This document shows positions 48,642 through 64,000 of a DNA stretch of 64,000 nucleotides, piece after piece. This DNA is from Owenia fusiformis. Its lineage: Eukaryota; Annelida; Polychaeta; Sabellida; Oweniidae. Under the pieces are notes generated by a model. That model was not told the DNA's origin and searched no databases. It worked only from the letters and a program-made list of their open reading frames with translations. How positions within the stretch are numbered: position 1 is the first letter of the stretch; every line of letters starts with the position of its first letter. Position numbers and translations under genes: made by a program. The stretch covers positions 15,822,931-15,886,930 of the forward strand of contig CAIIXF020000003.1 in the NCBI GenBank assembly GCA_903813345.2, in the 5' to 3' direction.

Positions 48642-49961
48642 GAAGCGTCTTATTTTCAATCCATATGACACGTTCCTGCCTTATCTTATTTCAAGGATAG
48701 GATCACAAAAAACAAAAGTTTTATTATAGGAAAAAAATCTTGATATGATTTTACCTGTAAATTCTGCATTTAGTCCGCTATTTTTATCAGAACTATTTTC
48801 ATTCTGATAAAAATGACTATAAGTTTAAACCAATCAGATTATTTGATATTTCGCACACAGGAATATTCACCCCTGACCACTTATCATAAGTAACAAGCCT
48901 GGTGGAGATTGCCCCCACTTTTTTATTGATCAAAATGTGAACTCAACCTCGTGAGAAATTCATCATGCATATACTAGTATGAAGCCCTGGGTACATTCAT
49001 TTGGTACATATAATTCACAGTTCATGTTTCTCTGCAGTTTGGCAGAGTTTGGGACTTAAATGTTTAAATTAAAGAAAATATGGCAAATACATGACTTATT
49101 GATTATTTTTGGTCACCAATCCACTGTACCTTTGTGTGAGGCAGTAAAAATGTGTGAAAGAAAAATATGCAATTAAAATATCAAAGTGCAATATAATATG
49201 GAAAAATATGTTCATGTTTTAGATGCAAAATGTTAGTACATTTTGGATCGCATTTGACTGACCAAGCTGCCTCCTTATGTGAAATAAGCCAAGTAAGCCT
49301 CTTGTATTTTGATGTTTCTCTGACATGTTATTTTTGAAAACATCATGACAGAAACTTTTGAGATTAAGACTACAGGTTAGTCTTGCTTCCAAGACCCTGG
49401 ATTATCTACTTTAATGAGCAAGACTAACTACAGGTTTACTGCAGATAAAATTATTTATGTGAAATACACAAAAGTTTTGTATCTGAATGTTCTTACATAT
49501 GACACTGCACTATGGTTCTAGATGTAGCTCAAAAGGTTCAAGATGAATGAACATTTTGTAATGAAAAATATTTAGATAAATTTTGCAATGCGAGAAAGAT
49601 AAGAGACATTGATTGCACAGATCATGTTCATTCAAATTCTCTTCATGATCTGTCGAATTAGTTTTGATTTTGATGAAAGAGAATCAGGCCTGTCATTAGG
49701 CCATGGACTTTGGGAATTCTTTAAGTCTAAAATTAGACATATTTAACTAATTATTTAATAATAAGCAATAATAAGTTAATGGGTCACTTAAAAAATGCTT
49801 CTATTTTATTTCAGTGGATCAACCAGATGACAAGTGGTTTATATGACGTATAAGCAACAAATTAAATATCATTAGAACACATACAACCAAAATTGTTGTC
49901 ATGCCTTTAGGGACGCATACATTGCATCACTAAATAGCCTTAGGCACACATATCTCATGGA

Positions 49962-59794
<9,833 letters not shown>

Positions 59795-59835
59795 GTAAGA
59801 TATTGTATAGCAATAGTAGCTGTGACATAATAATA

Positions 59836-60349
59836 CAGTAAAACCTGTCTGATTGAAATATTATTCATATACACTGCACAATTGATTAATTGATATGATA
59901 ATATAGTTATTCTTCATCGAACAGGATTTTATCGGATCGTCCACTACCGCTATATTTAATCAATAAATATTGATTGTTTTCGTTTGCTAAAGTTGTAGTT
60001 CTAGCACATACTGACTCTTCAAATTTGGAGGAGAATCTCTCGTAAGTTTTAAAATTTATTTTTGATTTTAGACAAAATCGGCTTATTTACGATCTAATTG
60101 GTGGAAAAATACTGAGCTTGAGGTGTCTTGTTCCGTTCCGAAAGTGCTTCCTCATGTTCCAAGTTCCGATACCGAACCCAAAAACCGCGGAACGGAACAA
60201 TTTCGGGTAACCATCCCACCCCTAGTGGACACCCTTCCTTCCCACATACTCTATTGACTTTTACATAAATTACCCTCTCTGTAGTGAACACCTACCAAGA
60301 CTGAACTTTTTTTCATGGCAAAAGTGTTCAGTAAACACAGGTTTTACTG
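59836..60349. mobile_element. 514-bp pogo/Tigger-like element, CAGTAAAACCTG ends
   Basis: The ends are CAGTAAAACCTGTCTGATTG and an inverse ending ACAGGTTTTACTG, flanked by TA (59834-59835 and 60350-60351). It shares its terminal 12 bp with 52168-53027 but not its interior. The interior includes a GGAACGGAACAATTTCGGGT stretch and ACCCCTAGTGGACACC, which may be a remnant of another element. Confidence 0.7.
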
Positions 60350-60504
60350 TATTAGTATGGAATGATAAAGATTAAATGTTTCTATGATGAAATAAAACTT
60401 CCAGAAAATAAATAGTAAGGAATCATTAAGATTATATTGTTTATATTGAGTTTCCAAATCTATATTCAACTTTGTTTTCTTTCTTCATTTGAATAAATTT
60501 ATTA

Positions 60505-60780
60505 TCCCACCGAACAAAGTTCGAGGGGGATTGTCTGTCCATCCATCCATTCATCCGTCTGTACTTAAATACCAGTAGACAGATTTGATTCAAATTTTAT
60601 AGGCTCATGCCTTGTGGGTCTAGGACCTTGGTCTGAGAATGAATTTTTAATATGACTGCTCAATTCTAACGATACAGGAGCTCTGCTCAAGAAGGAATCT
60701 TCAAGATGGTAGCTGAATTTCAAAATGGCCACCATTTTTCGTAAAAGAATGTAATCTTTGTTTACATCCTAGCTTTAACT
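60505..60780. repeat. Probable dispersed repeat beginning TTATCCCACCGAACAAAG
   Basis: TTATCCCACCGAACAAAGTT is followed by a (CATC)n-like run (TCCATCCATCCATTCATCCG), then CTTGTGGGTCTAGGACCTTG and CTTCAAGATGG. The shape is that of a dispersed element with an internal simple repeat. There is only one copy in the window, so the call rests on appearance. Confidence 0.3.
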
Positions 60781-61037
60781 TTTAATTTAAACTTTAAATC
60801 ATTTTTATGTTCTCAAAGCGGTCAAATGATTTCTTTGTACATTGAAAAGTTTTAATTGACATTGTAAGGTTTTATAATTTAGTGAGCAAAAAAAAAAAAT
60901 TTTGTATGTACAATATTTACAGCAGTTATAGTTTATCTTAATATATGTATATATGTACCAATAAGTATAATTGTCCTTTATATAGTTTGGCATTGATTAA
61001 CATGAAGTTCAGCTAATGTGAGATGTGTGGCTAAACA

Positions 61038-62081
61038 TCAGTTTTTAGTCTGGGAATTTCTGTCAGGCCAAACATTATTATTTGATGACATATCTTTGTT
61101 GTCTTTACAAAACAATATCATAAGTCCCGTTATAATTCCTCCGCACACAAGCGGGATTGCTAGGAAAAAGAGAATGTAGAATCCTATCCGTGCATCACAT
61201 TCAGTTATAACTTTAATAGCTTCTGCATCGGACATCTCATCATATGACATAATAGTTCGTAGATCATCAGTCAAAGGCAATGCTGTATAACATGATGAAG
61301 TTTGACCTTGGGTTGTTGATAGTGTACACACAATTGTAGCATTTGATAAGTCATACACTGTCCTGTTTACGTCAAATCTTACATCAATGTTGCTGAATTC
61401 AGCATCAGATTTTGCGGACTCTGATCGGTCCGTACGGCGATACAGGAAGTAATAATCATCATTTGTTGACGTAGTCATGTCTGTAAAATGATTGCCTGTG
61501 GTGTACAAGTGGTCTTGGAGATGACAATTATTGTTACACTTTTCCTTTTTCTTACCAAGAAATTTATCAAGTTTTTCTTTCCCTTGTAATATCATAAATT
61601 CAACAGCTGTGTCCACAGTTGTCGTAATTCTCATTTCAGATCCTGTTAATAAATAAAAGTTCCAATAAACTGGAACATCATAAGTATCGACCATCGAGTT
61701 ACGTTCGAAGCTCTGGAATTTTTTATTTGGTTTAATAGGTGGCTCTCCAAGCATGCTGTATACGAAAACATTGTCCTCATGTTCATTAGTTATTGTTATC
61801 CCTTTACACATGACGTTAGTTACTTTATGAACTAATCTCATATCTCCTGGTGAGGACGTAGGGTAGTCAGTTCCAAATATAGCCAATCTCACTAACAAAA
61901 CAGTTGATATTGTTGCAATCACTGTCCATCCCCAAAATACTCCAATCTTTACGAACTTTGTCTGGCCCGGTAAACAGCAACATATAAATGCCCAAAATAT
62001 GCGATAGTAGAGCCAACATTGCCCTCTTAGTGATGGTTCGGGCGCCCCTTGTTTATATCTAACAGCCTCGCTTTGCATCAT
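61038..62081 (-). CDS. Two-helix membrane protein, APD1-4/DUF4792-DUF4793-like
   Basis: An uninterrupted 347-residue frame. Residues about 46-68 (GVFWGWTVIATISTVLLVRLAIF) and about 296-322 (IGFYILFFLAIPLVCGGIIT onward) are membrane helices around a 220-residue extracellular or lumenal region with NRT and NAT glycosylation sites and several cysteines. The arrangement and segments such as VYWNFYLLTGSEM and the FMILQG-like strand resemble the N-terminal and middle domains of plant APD1-4 E3 ligases and their animal relatives. There is no RING domain, as the protein stops soon after the second helix. On this strand a 3' splice site (CTTGTTTTAG) lies 9 nt upstream of the ATG, so a 5' UTR intron is likely. 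MMQ offers two adjacent starts. It lies antisense to RSPRY1, probably inside one of its introns. Family call moderate; membrane topology firm. Confidence 0.6.
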   Translation of the reverse strand: MMQSEAVRYKQGAPEPSLRGQCWLYYRIFWAFICCCLPGQTKFVKIGVFWGWTVIATISTVLLVRLAIFGTDYPTSSPGDMRLVHKVTNVMCKGITITNEHEDNVFVYSMLGEPPIKPNKKFQSFERNSMVDTYDVPVYWNFYLLTGSEMRITTTVDTAVEFMILQGKEKLDKFLGKKKEKCNNNCHLQDHLYTTGNHFTDMTTSTNDDYYFLYRRTDRSESAKSDAEFSNIDVRFDVNRTVYDLSNATIVCTLSTTQGQTSSCYTALPLTDDLRTIMSYDEMSDAEAIKVITECDARIGFYILFFLAIPLVCGGIITGLMILFCKDNKDMSSNNNVWPDRNSQTKN

Positions 62082-62141
62082 TCACGTGATCTAAAACAAG
62101 AATAAATGCAAACATCATGATGTGATCATTTACAAAGTAAG

Positions 62142-62806
62142 TAGTCTATGGATTGTAATATCCACGTGTACTAATTTGAACACAGAAAAAGCTCACAGCA
62201 TTATGTGGTCTGGTTAATACTGTATCATAGATACTGTATATCCTTGTCCCCGAGTATTAATATTTTTTACATTTTTGAAATAATTTTCAACAACTTGGGT
62301 CAGTGCCATTCTCAGGTATTTTCTTACTCCATTTCTATCCTTTGGGTAGCACTGCCCCATTTCTGTCCAGTTAAAACCAACATGTATGCTCTTGAGAGCT
62401 TCATGTTGTATTGAATCTCATGTATGTTTATCAAAATAGTAATAAATATCTGAAATCTGAATCTGAAATAGATATAAAATCCGAGTGGTTCATTTTCTGA
62501 ATTGTTTTAAAAGTGTTAATGCCAAATAAAATATTGAGGACTTGGTACCCCTGTAAACAAAAAACACCCCAAAAGTTTCTATAATTGACAATGTTGAGCT
62601 GAAAGCCCATGATGTATACAATACCCGTGACACCTATACCATGGAAAAATGCATTGAACTCTTATGAAACCATTCAAAAATGTTTATCTTATATACATTA
62701 TGCAAAAAAAATATACTAACAATGTACAAAGTAACAAAAGTCTTCATTGAATCAGTTGTCAAGTGTAATACCTATATTTTAATACTCCATTTTAATACAG
62801 TATATA
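62142..62806 (+). repeat. Long direct repeat, copy 1 (about 99% identical)
   Basis: Begins TAGTCTATGGATTGTAATAT and matches 63335-64000 with only about five or six differences by eye, at an offset of 1,193 bp. It starts 60 bp upstream of the ATG of the minus-strand gene, so it covers that gene's likely promoter. Short open frames in both copies are shadows. Confidence 0.9.
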
Positions 62807-63334
62807 TGCATTAGACGCTTGTCTACGTAAAAGTTGTGAGCTTGTGCATATTTAGACTATAATTGCTTTTAACATACCTGCTTCCTTCTAGTGTTATTCC
62901 TAATACACTTTAAAACAAGTTTGCGAAACATGAAACATTTTTAACTACAAATCCTTGCATTATGTTTACTCTATTTCGTTGTCTGAAATTATAGAATCCA
63001 AATGAATATCATCAGGCTAATATGAGTCACATAGTATTACAACAACTGAGATGGCAATACTAGAACTAATTTTATTGAACGTTTGTAAGCCTCTTTCACA
63101 ATGTAGAATGTAATAATAATAGAATTATTGATTTTCGGTCTCCTACAGAGTCTACAGGTAAGGTGAATATCTAGGTACTAGTAGTTGCATTGACCCATTG
63201 TGAAATACCAAAAACCTACATTCATCAATAATATCAGCAAGTATTAGCCACAAAAGCTGCCAAATAAATCTCAAAATATCATTTATATTTATGTTAATAA
63301 CTAATACATTATATAATTACAATCTAATTAATTA
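62807..63334. other. Unique spacer between the long direct repeats
   Basis: 528 bp of AT-rich sequence with no gene, flanked by the two repeat copies. The sequence left of copy 1 does not resemble it. Confidence 0.6.
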
Positions 63335-64000
63335 TAGTCTATGGATTGTAATATCCACGTGTACTAATTTGAACACAGAAAAAGCTCACAGCATTATGTG
63401 GTCTGGTTAATACTGTATCATAGATACTGCATATCCTTGTCCCCGAGTATTAATATTTTTTACATTTTTGAAATAATTTCCAACAACTTGGGTCAGTGCC
63501 ATTTTCAGGTATTTTCTTACTCCATTTCTATCCTTTGGGTAGCACTGTCCCATTTCTGTCCAGTTAAAACCAACATGTATGCTCTTGAGAGCTTCATGTT
63601 GTATTGAATCTCATGTATGTTTATCAAAATAGTAATGAAATATCTGAAATCTGAATCTGAAATAGATATAAAATCCGAGTGGTTCATTTTCTGAATTGTT
63701 TTAAAAGTGTTAATGCCAAATAAAATATTGAGGACTTGGTACCCCTGTAAACAAAAAACACCCCAAAAGTTTCTATAATTGACAATGTTGAGCTGAAAGC
63801 CCATGATGTATACAATACCCGTGACACCTATACCATGGAAAAATGCATTGAACTCTTATGAAACCATTCAAAAATGTTTATCTTATATACATTATGCAAA
63901 AAAAATATACTAACAATGTACAAAGTAACAAAAGTCTTCATTGAATCAGTTGTCAAGTGTAATACCTATATTTTAATACTCCATTTTAATACAGTATATA
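63335..64000 (+). repeat. Long direct repeat, copy 2 (runs off the window)
   Basis: Same sequence as 62142-62806, starting TAGTCTATGGATTGTAATAT. It is still matching at the last base, so its full length is unknown. Confidence 0.9.

Noticed and set aside
62142-64000. LTR retrotransposon with two LTRs
   Set aside because: The repeats do not begin TG, no primer-binding or polymerase sequence lies in the 528-bp spacer, and copy 2 has no visible end.

Overview
The window reads as nuclear DNA of an invertebrate animal, most likely marine. Coding sequence is split by GT-AG introns, is AT-rich, and sits in a dense field of small DNA transposons, fold-back elements and satellites. Three genes match animal families I recognise: RSPRY1, CFAP90 (human C5orf49) and cartilage intermediate layer protein. 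The phylum cannot be fixed from the sequence alone.

Layout. 1-535 is a degenerate TRCAR pentamer satellite. 535-5112 holds repeats, including an internally deleted mariner (2248-3300) and an inverted-repeat element (4399-5038). 5114-12103 (+) is an eight-exon CILP-like gene, predicted as a type II membrane protein with a Thr-rich stalk, TSP1, Ig and the CILP C-terminal region. 15817-26878 (+) is a twelve-exon secreted serine beta-lactamase-like protein with C-terminal polyglycine-hydrolase-type repeats; its first exon was not found. 28704-46971 (-) is CFAP90: three small exons spread over 18 kb, with introns full of repeats, among them a 5-kb long-armed inverted repeat and a C-rich satellite. 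48044-48521 (+) is a two-exon small, possibly secreted, unknown protein. 49962-59794 (+) carries the first seven coding exons of RSPRY1; its SPRY and RING exons must lie beyond the window. 61038-62081 (-) is a single-exon membrane protein of the APD1-4/DUF4792-DUF4793 type, probably nested antisense in an RSPRY1 intron. A roughly 99% identical direct repeat (62142-62806 and 63335-64000) closes the window.

The most striking structure is in RSPRY1 intron 3. A 77-bp unit repeated about 29 times contains the 3' splice site of the next exon plus that exon's first 12 coding bases. The true acceptor is therefore the last of 29 near-identical acceptors, and every decoy leads to a stop after ten codons. 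A 459-bp transposable element interrupts this array, with an ATACA target duplication. The same gene has a frame-consistent 11-nt microexon, and a tRNA-like sequence sits inside a TTAA-flanked fold-back element in intron 5.

The genes do not form a pathway. They are neighbours in a repeat-rich genome: extracellular matrix/adhesion, secreted hydrolase-like, ciliary, ubiquitin-ligase-type and membrane proteins. All exon boundaries are read by eye from splice consensus, frame continuity and family similarity; no transcript data were available.
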